From Rhynchospora pubera (Eukaryota; Streptophyta; Magnoliopsida; Poales; Cyperaceae): a stretch of 64,000 nt of DNA. The translations under genes and the position numbers were made by a program. The stretch lies in NCBI GenBank assembly GCA_028095005.1, contig CM051459.1:128691657-128755656 (forward strand). Direction: 5' to 3'. This document shows positions 11,391 through 24,140 of the stretch, piece by piece (within the stretch, counting starts at the first letter, position 1; each line of letters starts with the position of its first letter). Under the pieces are notes generated by a model that saw only the letters and a list, made by a program, of their open reading frames with translations, ran no database searches and was not told the DNA's origin.

Positions 11391-13154
11391 TGTTAGGAAG
11401 TGTGCTAATTTTCATTTTTATGCTAATTACCAACTAATTAAGCTAAGAAAACAACACACAAAACGGATCTAGTACAAAAGCCGATTTGACACAAGAGAAA
11501 TGATGGATTTTTACCTCTCTTGGTGTAGCAACCAAGAGGCTCGAATCCTTGGGTTTGGTGTCGGTGGCGTGCTCTCCAAACACCTCCTATTCTCGGTGCC
11601 TCGAGTCCACTATGGTATTAACCAAGTTCTTCTCAATTCGTGCTAGCGAAGAGAAGAACGAGTCTAATCCCAAGCGTTTCCTTTCTTCAACCAAAGAACC
11701 AAACTAATTTGTGGGAGAGAGAGATGCTCAACACATGAGCTTGAGTGGAGAGGAGAGGAGAGGAGAGGGGGCGGCGCACCCTTTGGGGGGGCAAAGTGGC
11801 GGCTAGAATGAGAGGAGAGAGAAGAGAGCCAAAGGAGCCACCATAAGGTGCCTTATATAGCCTCTTAACCCTAGCTAGGAGTTCACACAATTTACAAGTG
11901 TGCCACTCTCACCTACCACCATGCTTGGCCGGCCCCATATAGGGCTTTTATGAGCCACTATGCCATCTCCAATTGGTCCCTTAATTCTATTAATTAAAGG
12001 CCCACTCAAAGCTATTTAATTTGGACATTTAATTTACCAATAAATTAAAGTCCAAATAACTTAATTAAATTAAGTGTGTTTTTTATAAATAATTATTAAC
12101 TTAATAATAATTATTTAGAGATTAGACAATGCATTAATTTATTTCTATATGATCCATTTGACTTAATTAATTACAACGGTCCATAACGCTATTTAATTAA
12201 TTAATCAACTTATCATATTTTGCAATACTCATTATTGCAAATAAATAAATAATGCACGTATGATTAAATACCAATTTTGTGTGACCCTTTGAGGATTTAT
12301 GCTATGTTGGACATGGAATTAAATCGCTATTTAATTTCAATAATCATAAGTGGTATCTAGCAACACGTTATGATTCCCAATTCGCATAAATAGTGTACAG
12401 CTACAAAATTTCAATCCTGCATAAGAGAACAATTATGTTTCTCTATTTTGATTCTTATGTCACACGATATCATCGTATAATCCAAGATAGGAACGTGTCA
12501 TTCTTGCAGATTATATGTTTCTTGATCTAGAGATAATTGTATCAGTTGCTAGCAAACAATCTATCTCCATCAAAGGGCCCAAACAGATATCGTCACTCAC
12601 TAAGTGAATTAATGAGGGACATACGGTTTTCTTGATAATTAGCTTTTCCCCGCACAATTCAAGAATACTTAAATCAAGTCCGTATAGCAGCCTTTATCAG
12701 GAATCAGCGGTAGACATGATTTATAGCATCTATCCTCATGTGGAAAAGATAATCATCTCAAACTTAGAACCAAAATCATAACGAAATAAATAATGACACG
12801 TAACACAATCCATATATTTATTTCGTGGGGTCCAGTCATGTACTATGTTCTATAACATATACATATGCAATTAAGTTGGTTACTCTTAACCTATGATTTA
12901 TAGAACTTAATCATCACTTAACTTGCATACTAATCTTATTGATAATTAATGTCCTTTGTTAATTATCAAGATTATGGACTTTTAGATTTATCGTTGTCAT
13001 TTACTACTAAATGAATAACAGTGATCTATAATTCAAATCCTCAACCTGAATGAACTGTCAACGATTAAATCAAAGAACAAATAATCTGAAATCACCAATA
13101 ACATAAATTATAGAAGTAGCCTAATAAATTGGCTTCTAGGACATATCTCTAACA
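11391..13154 (-). mobile_element. Solo LTR, Copia-type (Angela-like)
   Basis: The 1764-bp unit begins TGTTAG and ends CTAACA, and is flanked by CTCAC (11386-11390) and CTCAT (13155-13159), a 5-bp duplication with one mismatch. No retroelement coding sequence adjoins either end, so it is a solo LTR, presumably left by recombination between two LTRs. Read on the minus strand it starts TGTTAGAGATATGTCCTAGA, like the long LTRs of Angela-type Copia elements, and has a TATA box (GCTATATAAGG, about 11850-11861), which supports minus orientation. The superfamily is inferred from the LTR start alone. Confidence 0.75.
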
Positions 13155-13159
13155 CTCAT

Positions 13160-14374
13160 AGATGCTACAGAGAGTCAGTCAGTGACCAAACAATTTGGCA
13201 AGCAGTCAAGGCATGCACTTCTTTGATTTTTGTAGTTCAGATTTTTATATTAGTACTTAATTCATTTATTCTCTCTTGCTTATCACTCTTTTCTCGCTCC
13301 AAAGCAACTCGCACAGTTCACCTCGCTATCTTTCTTTCTTGTATGCTCTCTCTTCGTTTTAGTATGGAGACCTTGAATCAAATCGTGGTTTTAATGTATT
13401 TATTTTTAAACGAACTAATAAGAAAAATTAATTTCCATCCAATTTAGAAAAAAAAAAAAACACATGTTGGATCTTTGAGAACCACTAGAGATATGCAAAT
13501 AACAGAGTTAAAATTTTGTTAACCGTAGAAAAGAGATTCAATCTTAGTAAAAAAATGTGGTTCGAGAATTTGATCATGTCCTTATTTCTAGGGACTTAAT
13601 TGAAGACTATAAAAACTTGGTATACAATTATGAAACGTTAAGGATGAAAAAATTCAGATTATATTACAACTTATTACTTTGCTTGATAAAGTGTATCATT
13701 TTATTCAAACTTAAGTAATTCAAATGAAAGCTGTGTTGTTGTTTTTCTACCGGGAGGATTGTTCAATTGTTATATCGTTTGAATAAAAGTTACTTTTTTT
13801 GACGAAAGTTATTAAAGAAAAGAACTCGTATGCCCAAACAAAATTATTTTCAACTATGCAAGAATTCACCATGCAATAACATTTACCTTTAAAAACGATT
13901 TCTCAACCAAAATAATTTTTCTCTAAAATTCATCAAAAGTGCACTCAATTTCACATAAGAGAGTAGATCTGAGAGAGAGCAGCAGCAGGTTGCATCTAAT
14001 GGTTGGATAGAAGAGCGACAAGTAATTTTTGGGGTGGAGAGAACAGAGAAATTAGCTAGTGGAGCAACAATGAAAGGACAAAGTTGCAAGCAAAAGACGA
14101 GCGAGTGAGATCTAAGAAGTTAAATTTGTAAATGGTGCCAAATAGAAGAGATATGATATTTTCTCGTTAGTTGAATGGCTGAAGAAGACGAAGAAGTAAT
14201 AATTTATTGTATTGGAAAAAGTAAAGGCTATAAAGTATAAAGTGACTTTGGGATTTGAATAAATTTAATAAAAAATACTTCTAGGAAAATCAATCACAGA
14301 TTCACAGTCGTGGATCGAAATTAATTGAATGGCCCACGATTTGTGGCAACGTAATTCAGTGGCAGCGGAACCCT
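13160..14374. other. Intergenic stretch, nothing recognised
   Basis: AT-rich DNA with short open frames (13223-13447 +, 13889-14089 -) that lack family similarity and look random. No repeat boundary identified. Confidence 0.5.
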
Positions 14375-14880
14375 CCTCTTTAATATTTTGCTCATTTCTT
14401 GTATATTTCTTGTATAAAATATAAAGAGCACCTAATTTTTTCCATTCATGCATTTCATCTTTCATTCTATACATCATCTAAGATAAAAATGATTTTCTTC
14501 AAACATACTTTTTTGTTCAATCTTTTCTAACAGTCATCAAATTGGTAGAAATGAATTTCTGACCTTTAACATTAAAATGAATTTTCGACCTTTGACATCA
14601 TAGCAGAAGCAAGGGAGAGTCTCGCAAAGCCTGCAAGGTTTTTAAAATCAAATCAAGAGTCTTTTCCATGCTTCAGGAAATACTCAATCAACCCTACTAT
14701 AGCAGCTGCAATCAACCCTTTATGCAGCCTAATCACAAATATCCAATTGAGTAAAACATGCAAACCAAGTGCAGCACCAAAAATGACTGTCATAATCCAA
14801 ACCCTGCTTTGGGTTGTTGAAAATAAAGAATGAAGGAGGGACAAAAAAAAAATATAAACCCTCATCAAATTGGTAGAAAT
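14375..14880 (-). repeat. Left arm of a ~500-bp inverted repeat
   Basis: Read on the minus strand this matches 15018-15525 almost throughout. Shared landmarks include TGATGAGGGTTTATATTTTT, CTGTTAGAAAAAGATTGAAC and GAGCAAAATATTAAA. It lacks about 60 bp present in the right arm around 15165-15225. A spacer of roughly 140 bp separates the arms. A transcript through it would fold into a long imperfect hairpin. Confidence 0.85.
14694..14820 (-). pseudogene. MATE-type transporter fragment in left arm
   Basis: The minus-strand reading FSTTQSRVWIMTVIFGAALG, then LHVLLNWIFVIRL and GLIAAAIVG resembles the mid-protein segment of plant MATE (DETOXIFICATION) antiporters, where FLQAQS-like sequence precedes a membrane helix. 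Only about 40 residues are similar and there is no start, no neighbouring exon and no complete transporter, so it is a gene fragment inside the repeat. The family call rests on recall of the MATE pattern. Confidence 0.6.
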
Positions 14881-15017
14881 CACAAGGTCTATATCTTTCA
14901 CCATTCTCTCCAACGCATTATACATGCACGTATAATCTGCATATGGGGCTTACATTATATTTACAATCAATATATGTAATATTCATATTTGCATATGTTG
15001 TCAACATATGTTAAAAA

Positions 15018-15525
15018 TAATTTGATGAGGGTTTATATTTTTGTCCCTTCTGCATCTGCATGTACAAGCAAGGTATGGATTATGTGCTACACTTGGTTTG
15101 TATGTTTTACTTTATTGGATCTTTGTGATTAGGTTGTGTAAAGGGTTGATTGCAGCTGCTATAATAGGCAATGTTACAAGGTGGCTGATCAATATGAGAC
15201 AATTTCTGTACCTTATTTCTAGAGCATTTCCTGAAGCATGGAAAAGACTCTCTTGATTTGTTTTTAGAATCTTGCAGGTTTTGTGAGGCTTTCACTTGCT
15301 TCTTCTATAATGTTAAAGGTCGCAAATTCATTTTAATGTTAAAGGTCAGAAATTCATTTCTACCAACTTGATGACTGTTAGAAAAAGATTGAACGAAAAA
15401 GTATGTTCGAAGAGAATCATTTTTATCTTAAGATGATGTATAAAATGAAGATGAAATGCTGAATGGAAAAAAAATTGGGTGCAGCTTTATAATTTATACA
15501 AAAAAGAGCAAAATATTAAATACGG
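15018..15525 (+). repeat. Right arm of the inverted repeat
   Basis: Inverse of 14375-14880. It retains the fuller MATE-like fragment and the same trailing block (ATGTTAAAGGTCAGAAATTC onwards, to about 15520). Confidence 0.85.
15074..15256 (+). pseudogene. MATE-type transporter fragment in right arm
   Basis: The plus-strand reading LGLYVLLYWIFVIRLCKG, LIAAAIIGNVTRWLINM, then RQFLYLISRAFPEAWKRLS extends the left-arm fragment by the segment that in MATE proteins follows the helix (NxSWWLxxxxQFxYI, CPExW pattern). It then stops at TGA. It is about 60 residues long, with no start and no adjoining exon. It mirrors the minus-strand fragment in the left arm. Confidence 0.62.
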
Positions 15526-16027
15526 CTTGAATGAAAAAGCAACCTCAAAATATACTTGTTCGTGTTCTCAATGTCGAATGACGGGTATCCGATTTTATGG
15601 GCGGATTGAGCGAAATTGAAAAAATCAAAATGAATCAGATGAAAAGGTTAGTGAATCAACATATGGAATGGAATTATCAATTAATTGACATTGATATTAA
15701 TTTTGATTCCTTGCTCAGACCCAACCACTTCCCTAAACTTTTAGAAAATTTTCTCGCCCCACAGGAACTAGCAGTTAGGGAAATGGAATGGAATTTTTTC
15801 TTGTTTGACTGAGTGATGCAATCTGCCAAAATGAATTAATATTTGATGCTTGTGTTACTTTTAAAAATATTACTTAGATTTTTCTTTTTTGTATGTTATG
15901 TACTGATAAATTCACAATTCACACTCTAAAACCAAAACCTTGAACTTGATATGTTAGGGGCCAACTCAACAGAGTGGCACCCTCTAAAAATTGAGGTATG
16001 CTGCTTGAAAGTGGCGAGCACACGGTA
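15526..16027. other. Spacer between inverted repeat and Helitrons
   Basis: A short open frame (15597-15812) without recognised similarity. No gene supported. Confidence 0.5.
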
Positions 16028-16051
16028 TCTATATCTATATCTATATCTATA

Positions 16052-16084
<33 letters not shown>
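16028..16084. repeat. TATC/TA microsatellite, possible 5' tip of the outer Helitron
   Basis: Repeated TATC units followed by about 14 TA units. It starts after an A with TC, so it could be the interrupted 5' terminus of the Helitron that continues at 19121. Confidence 0.6.
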
Positions 16085-16087
<3 letters not shown>

Positions 16088-19000
16088 ATAGTATTAATTA
16101 AATCCCGTGAGTATCCGATTCCGTTTTTTTTCTTCGATTTCGACACGGCAATCCAATCCGTTCTTTTTTCGCTGAAATCTGATTGTCCTTTTTTCTCCTC
16201 TTTTTAACTTAGCCATCACCTCTTTCTCTCTCCCGTACTCAAAAAACTCTCTGCCTCCTCCTCTTTCGCCGAACCCCCAACTCCTCCTTCGCACAATCGC
16301 GACCCCTCCTGCCGTCACTTCTCCTCCCCCTCTCCCATAATCAAACAGTCAAATTCCTCTCTCTCGGCCTCCGCTACACCTCTTCCCAGGCTGAGGCCAG
16401 CGAGACCAACCTTGAAGACCAAGCGCAAGAGAAAGAAGCAGCAGCGACGTTCTGGGGCTGCTGTTCGACTCGCCAAAGGATTCGAGCTCCTCTATCGGCC
16501 CGCCTTCAGTGGCGCGACCCACCTCGGCGACAATATGTACCACATGGATTCTGTCCTCAAGTTCGACAATTTGATTGTTACTAAGCCCGGTGATGACTTT
16601 GAGGAGCGTGTTGTCCAGGTACATCATAGGTATTAAATGCAACATCTTTTTATTGATATTTGATTATAAAAGAGTCTCAATTTCACATCTTTTTCATTGT
16701 TAGGTTCCATTATCCATCAATTAGATGTTTATTTTGTTCACTCGAGTCTTAACAGTGAGCTTATACCAAAATTTGTTACATGTTTGGACGCTTGATTGGG
16801 TCAGGTCTTTAACTTATCCCAACCCAAACTTACATTTCATGATGTTTTTAGATATAAATTGAAAGAAATTAAAGAACAACTGTGTAAGTAGGCAAATGCA
16901 GTAAAAGAAGATGCAAGGAGAATTGAAATCACAATTGAAGAAAGTTCTACAATAGTAATTGGTACTGGTACAGGCCAATAGGAGTTGTACAGGCAACCTC
17001 ACCAGCATCTAAGGTAGCATATGGTCATGTGAAGATGATGAAATCATCAATTGAAAAGAATAGCATGAAGGTGCAGCATGGATACCAGCAGGGGCAAAAC
17101 AGTCACAATTCAAATTTACACCCACAAAAATTAATGTAGCATGGTAAAAAGTGAATGAAAAATTCACTTACACTTCTCTACACAATGGAGAAAAATGAAA
17201 TTTCGCAGTAAAAGAAGAAAATGACTGTAAGTCCATGGCAGTCAAGATGGAAATTATGTGAGTAGAGGCACCATGGAGCAACATTGACAAACTGACAAAA
17301 CATAAATTTGGAAACAAGTTCAAATATACAGATATCAACCTCAATTTCAATGGTACATAAGTGTATGCCTTAATTATGCTTTGACAAGATCAAATTCGTA
17401 TTAGAATTGGCCTACGTGGCTTATGTAGCAATTGCTCCAAGTAGTTTATGCTGACAGTTATTAAATGCTACGTACATGAAACTTTCAAGTACAATTGCAG
17501 TTTTAAAAGGAGTACATGTTTAAGTCATATTATGCTGTTATATGATAAATAAATATCAATTCTTGAATGTAAGATACACGATGCTAGAATGACAATAAAA
17601 AAATACAAAAAAAACATGGTGATACATGAAATGATATTATTTTGGAAAGTGCAGGTGCTGATATTCTTAACACGACACATGTATAAAGTCAAGGGCAACT
17701 ATTTTTGGTCAGTGAGCTTCTTTCTTCAAAGGTACATATCCAATTCCAATTTTCTATTAATGCTTCATCAAATTTGATAAATTTTTTTTGAACCAGTATA
17801 TATCCTTGAAAATAGGAATATGCATTACTTGATTAATAATGAACAAATAAATACTAATTTTAATTATTTATCAGATAAATAAAATGATATCAAATTTTCT
17901 TTTGACAAATTCCAACTATGGGCTTCATCTACCTTTCTTAAACTATGGGCTTCCAACATTAACTGCAATATTCCAACAACACATTTTAATATTTTTTCTA
18001 GCCAAGTAGATTTTCAGCCATGTTGAGATATTAAGCAACAACTTATTTTTTTTTATTCTTCTTCAACCCTATCATTCAGCAAGAAATTGTGCTAACCATA
18101 GAAAGTAGGTTATGCTCTTCTCAATCTAATTAGCCTTTTGAATAAGTGTTTAGACAAATGAATACAATTTCATTAGTATTTGTAGTTTTGTACAAATGAG
18201 TACGATTTCATTAGTATTAGTAGTTTAGTACAAATGAGTACAGTTTCATTAGCAGACCATGCATAAATATAGGAATAACTAAAATTGCTTAGAAATGTAA
18301 ATGGAAACACAAGGCTATGCAATTGTAGAACCAAGATGTAGTTCAATAAAATTGAATTTATGAGGTTTCATTTAAACAGCAAGATATATTTTCAAGAATT
18401 CTTCATGATATGGTCAGATTACATATTTTTTTGGCTGAAGTTGTTTATGATGATTTTTTTTTACTCACGTCCTTTTTGTGAACCAATTCAGCAATCAAAT
18501 TAATTTCTTTTTGTCCTCTGAGTATGCAATTCTTTATACGTATTGTATTATTTTGAAGGAGGTTTTGATGGGATGAAAGAGGGAGAGGTTGTGGATTGAT
18601 GCGGGGATATAGGAGCTAGAGTTACTAGAGGTGGTGGTGGTTTTGAAGGCATGGTAAGGAAAACCTTATGGGCAATAAGAAGATCTCACTGTGCATAAAC
18701 TAATTTGATGTGGAGAGAGATTTTTTTTTTCTTAAAGTACTTAAATTTTGTCATAAAAGATGAGAGAGACCCATGATTTTGAAAGGGTAAAACATGGCCA
18801 ATTCATGGATAGCTGATAGAACAAAATAAAATAACTAAAAGTTCATTCGTAGTCCAAACTAAGAGACATCTTATCTCTTCAGTCCCTGTAAATTTTTTAG
18901 TTGTCATTTTTATATGGAGCAATGTATATAAAATTTTGTTATTTCATCAATTTATTTGCTGCCACCTTTTTCAAGTTTGATGGATTATTCTTCTGTTTTT

Positions 19001-19120
19001 TTTTTCTAACACTAGACATCACCTAAGGGAATATATATTTTTTTCATAATTTGAGTAAATAAATTTTCATAAAATAAAAAGAAAAATCAAATAGCGGCGA
19101 AGCCGCTACTACCCACCTAG
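16085..19120 (+). mobile_element. Non-autonomous Helitron (inner, 3.04 kb)
   Basis: Begins TCTATAGTATTAATTAAA right after an A and ends with the hairpin TAGCGGC-GAA-GCCGCTA (19092-19108), then CTACCCACCTAG followed by T: TC start, stem-loop, CTAG end and A|T target, the Helitron signature. No replication-initiator/helicase frame is present. Near the 5' end a CT-rich stretch leads to a possible captured exon (about 16412-16619, ending at a GT donor) whose source I do not recognise. The rest is AT-rich with no coding evidence. Confidence 0.83.
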
Positions 19121-22100
19121 TATTAATTAAAACCCGTGGGTGTCGTGGTCCGTTTTTTTTTTCGTTAGCGACACGGCAATCTCAGCCGTCCGTTCGTTTA
19201 CGTTAAAATCTCATTGTTCCTTTTATCAGCGCATCTCCCTACTCATCTCTCTCTTTGCCTCCTTCTCCGCGCGCTCCTCTTCGTCGCTTTGGCGGTCGCC
19301 AGATCCTCCGCCTCTCCTTCTTTTTGCTTCCTACTCCACCAATCCCACCTCAACCCCTGCTCCTCATCCCTCCTCTCTGTTGCCTCAATCCATACGACCA
19401 TATCCCCTCATTTTCTTCTTAGTTTCCTCCATCTTCGCCAACACCGTCCGTCATCCATCCTCTCTGTGGTCTCCAACGGATAATTAAGGCGATCCAAAAT
19501 CCACAATCAAGACAACTACGACATTCCCTCTGATTTTCTTGAGCTCTTTGATTTGGTATTAAATATTAATCCCTCTTGTCTTTCCATGATTTACTGGCTT
19601 TCCCTCATTATTCTAAAGAGAGCAACATTTAAGATTTACTGCCGCCTCCTCCTCCTTCTCCCTCCTCAGTCTTATTGCACAATGATATTGTGGATTGACT
19701 GCAAGAATTAGATGTGCCTCATATTATATTTGACCAAATCAATATTACAGTCAAGCATAAGATCATTTTTGGTAAATATCATGTAAATTAGGTGTTTGAT
19801 TTAATGCCTCTGAAAGAACTCTTCCAATTTAATTCTGATATAGTTTTTGCTTTGCTTTTCTTTTTATAACAGATTTTGAAGAAGGCAAAGTGATACGAGG
19901 CAATAGATTGGTCAAATGCTGACAGTCGGCAAATTATAATTCTTAAGAGTTCTAACGTTAGGGACAAAAAAGAACAGAAAACCAAACTTCATTTTTTTGT
20001 TGGCCTCAGTGATTTCCATGTTCTCCATCTCCTCTATTGATTAGTTTTTATCTCTTGCACATATTGCACTTGATTCCTTAATAAATTGAGAAATTACTGA
20101 AATAGGAAAAAGTCAGGGCCAATTACTTGCTATGTTGGCCATATCAGAGCTTGGGCAAGAGGAGATAGCTTTCACCCTTTGTAAATGTGTGGATCAGTGC
20201 AATTTGGAATTTCAGAGTCATTCTAGATAGTTGATTGGTATTTGCAAAGCACATTAAAAACTGTTAATGATTGTATTTATTAATTTCAGAGTCATTCTAA
20301 ATAAAAAAGGAAGAGCTTGCATGAATATACCATAGACTGGTTGAGTACGTAGCATAGTAGGGGAGTTTGACCCCAGTGTGGCAGATGTTTGAATGGCAAT
20401 GGTGAATGAGTGGAATGAGGTCTGTGGGACACTTATTATACTGACTGCATAAAAGGGTATTCTTGACATAGTTTTGAAGCTACTAAAGTACTCCAATACG
20501 TAAAGCCTTACTAGAAAGAGCCTCTGGGGTACAGCATGTTCCATTGGACTGCTAGAGGAGCACCATGGTAATATCATATCTCATGCTTTTCCTTTAATGA
20601 TCATTTTAAGTTTCTTAATTTATGAGTTTGACCTCATCTAGCATGGAGCCATCGTAGGAGAGTTTGAGAAGCATACTTAACACTCATGCTTATCACTGAG
20701 GATGGCCATCAGAGAAGTAAAAAATTGGTGAGTACCCTTTTAAGGTAAAAAATTGATATTGGTGGATATGCTAACTTGAAGGTACAAAATTCAGCTTTGT
20801 GTCGTATATACTAAAAAACAATTGGCGAATACTTGATCATCGGAAGGTTGTGGAGGTGAAAATGGTACACATCGTATCCCATTCAAAGGTTGCAAGAAGA
20901 AACTGAAAGGGTTATCATCTACAATTAGTCGATTACAAGTCTGCTGATATCCTTGGATATGCAAGTCAGGTCTTTCACATGCTCTTGGTACTCCCTATTT
21001 TATCAAATATTTAGTACATTAAATAACAAATCTCATTTAACGAGCGCTATTGTATTATCAGATTTCATGATTCCCTTTATGATCATTTTAAATTTCTTAA
21101 TTTATAAGTTGACCTTATCCAACATATATTAACATAAGATTAATTAGTTGCTCTGGTCAATTTGAGCACGCTTAGTCCTATTTGACCATTATCCAAGTCT
21201 GAGCAATACCCTGGGCCCATCTGAACATCCTACTTTCGTGTGATGAAGTCTCAGTCCGGCTATCAAAGAATAAATTACCCTGGACCCATCTCCACTCAAG
21301 TACAGTTTAGCAACTGAATGAACATTTAAATTTGAAAAAATCACTTGGTTCTCTCAGATTTTTAATATGATTTGAAAATTCGACATTTGGTATTCCTATC
21401 CGTCAAAATGAAATGAAATTAACTTGCTCTTTCATTTGCATCTAATATTGTCATTTTCTTTTAATTTTTATATGACCGTAGATAATATCAATTTCAATCA
21501 TTATTGATAATTTTATCTCCACTGTCAATCTCTTATGACATATTTGAACATGGGTATGACATTGCATATTAATACAATAGACATATGACATATAAATAAG
21601 GCAAACAATCGACACATAAACAATCAAGCAGCAGTAATGCCGATGTTAGTCCTTGATTCCTATTTGAATATAAAATGAAGATTTTATTTAGAAGTCTTTA
21701 AACAAAAATATGTGCATATAATCATATATGCATATAGGATATGTGTTTGCTATTTGCGTACAAGAGCTTTTTTTATGCATATAAATCTATTTTGATGCTC
21801 GAAAGTGATGGGATATATTGATGATTTAAAAATTCTGCAAAGTAATAAAAAGTTATAGAACGAACATCCAGATTGTTCAGAAAATCGCATTTATAAATGT
21901 AAAGTCATTTTGATGCTTCAAAGTGAGGGGATATGACAATTTAGAAACTATGCAATCTAACAAATAATTAGAGAGCAGACATATAGAGTTGTTCAGAGAA
22001 CCATGCGCACATGCATAATTGTTCAGAAATTTAAGATGAAATTTTATAATTGCTTAACAAGTATTTCTAAATATATAAATGAAATTTAACCAGTTTTGCA

Positions 22101-23227
22101 TCTCAATAGTAATGAGGAAAAGACAAGTATATATGGAGATGGTACTTTAGTTTCAAGTGTTATTGTTATCTATGTACATACTGGTAGCTGAACCAGTATT
22201 TTGTTGTCTGGTAATTGCGTAATCCAAATGCAAGGGGGTATTGTACAGGTACAATCCAATATCTACTAATTTCTATGCCAGGAAATTATAAAGGTACACT
22301 TTGTTTTACCTTGATTTGCATTATGTCTTCCCTATGCAAAATAAGTGTGGTCATTTTTGTAATTGGATTTCAAGAGTTGAATTATCTGGACAATTTCGAT
22401 TGGCATCTTTTTTAAATTAATCAAGCTAATTTTTGTAATTGTGTTTTTCAGTAAGAACGATCATTAGTTTTGATATTATGCCTCGGTTAAGGATACAGAA
22501 TGTGGCTTTAATTTAACCTGCCTATGAAATTAAGTTTACATGAACAGAATAGACCTTAAACTGGTAACATACCAGCATTTCTTTGATGAGTCATATTGCT
22601 TCTATGTTGATTTATGTTGAAAATTTATAAATTGTAATGTCAGAATGCACTGGACTTGATGGGGTACGGTATCAAAGTATGAATTGTTGATTTTGGAATT
22701 GTGAGAGTCTTCTTTATAATCCCTATTTTGGCTACAGAAGCAATTTCTGTCTCATAGGAAGTCAAATATGGCAACAATGATGATACGTTGATACTAATAG
22801 AAGATATAGTATAAAAAGAAAACTAAAGTTGCTCCTCAAGAGAGGATCTGAAACTAAAGTTACAAGTACATAGACTAAACACACGTATTTTTTTTGTTGA
22901 TTTATCCAAAAATTGAAAATTTTACTTCGATTTTTGTCTGAAGGAATGGCTAGGTTCATGAATATCGATCAAATGTATGGTGGATCCTTTTGGGTCTCTT
23001 TAATTGCTTATATGTTTTTTTTTTAAATTTAATGTATATGGATGCTAAAGCAGCTCATGTATGATGCTTATGCACTTAATTTTTAACAGCTCATGTGAAA
23101 AAAAAAATTTATGGCATTTTGCCTTTGTACTTATATGTTTTTTTAACATACAATTTAGACTTAATTACAAATTATTAGTGGTTTTTAAAATTAAAATACA
23201 AAAAATTTGCTAAGCTTCACCACCTAG
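19121..23227 (+). mobile_element. Non-autonomous Helitron (outer, main body)
   Basis: Starts TATTAATTAAAACCCGTGGG, homologous to the inner element's 5' end (TATTAATTAAATCCCGTGAG), and shares CGACACGGCAATC some 40 bp further in. It ends CACCACCTAG followed by T at 23228; the terminal hairpin here is weak. Its first bases appear to lie before the inner Helitron (16028-16084), so the inner copy is nested in it. Short frames at 19140-19487 and 20254-20577 could be captured gene pieces, but none is recognisable. Confidence 0.65.
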
Positions 23228-23518
23228 TTCTTTAGTAAAAGGCGAAAGAATAGTTCGCTCTGTGCTCACCACGCAGCTCCGTGCTTTTCTTATGTTGTGA
23301 GCAGGCAAGTTATATGGACGGAGCGAGCGGTCTCATCTCACAAAATATCATCTTGTGGGACAAAACACCTCTACATTCATTCCGCTCCGCATTTTACCAT
23401 TCGGAGAATATTCCGGATCAGATCCAGATAAAACAAACAGATTTTAAGCTACCTGAACCCGATAGCATGTTCTAGCATAAATGGGTCAAAATTTATATTT
23501 TTGGGCCGTTAATTAGTA
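23228..23518. other. Spacer, nothing recognised
   Basis: No supported coding or element boundary beyond the Helitron end. A 64-codon frame at 23281-23475 has no recognised similarity. Confidence 0.45.
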
Positions 23519-24140
23519 AAAAATGGGCATTTTGGGTGCAATAAACACCATTTTTTTCCAAGAGTAATGCTAGAATCAAACATATAGGACGTCAAACACG
23601 ATCCAAACGTCGCACATTAAAATTTCAAACGGTTGATTCAAACCGCTCAATATGATCCCTATATTAAAATATCCTTGATAATCAAATTTTATATTTTTTC
23701 ATATTTTCTAACTATTTTTTTCGAATTTTCAAAATTGAAGGGTTCGGAACTTTTTAGATTGAGCATATTGAAAAATTCCAAAAAAAAATAGTAAAAAAAA
23801 AATTGAAAAAATATAAAATTTGGTCTCCATGGAGATTTTATAACATAGAACAATTTGAGCGGTTTGGATCGGCCATTTCAATCTTAAAAATTAAAATTTT
23901 ATCGCGTTGGACAAGTATACGTGTCCTATATGTTTGACACTAGCCACTCCCTTTTTTTCAAATATAAAATATTTCACATATATTACAATTGGCAGACTTT
24001 ATTATCAGGTTAATTATTTAACTATTTCCGAATCATTTATTGGCTCCTATGTCCTATCCAGAATAAAGAAAATGCCGTTTAATTAAGACACAACTGAAAA
24101 GTAATAAAATATCTAGAGGGTCTTTTGAAAATGTAAATAG
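23519..24140 (+). repeat. First unit of a tandem duplication, split by a MITE
   Basis: The sequence GGGCATTTTGGGTGCAATAA to CTAGAGGGTCTTTTGAAAAT recurs at 24141-24370. This unit is interrupted after its T run by a 393-bp MITE (23559-23951). Confidence 0.85.
23559..23951. mobile_element. TIR MITE inserted in the first duplication unit
   Basis: The ends are inverted: GCTAGAATCAAACATATAGGAC on the left and, read inwards from the right, GGCTAGTGTCAAACATATAGGAC type. TTTTTTTC occurs on each side (23551-23558 and 23952-23959), and the second unit of the tandem duplication shows the uninterrupted target. The interior is itself partly palindromic (matching TTTGAGCGGTTTGGATC-like arms). No coding capacity. 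Confidence 0.78.
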
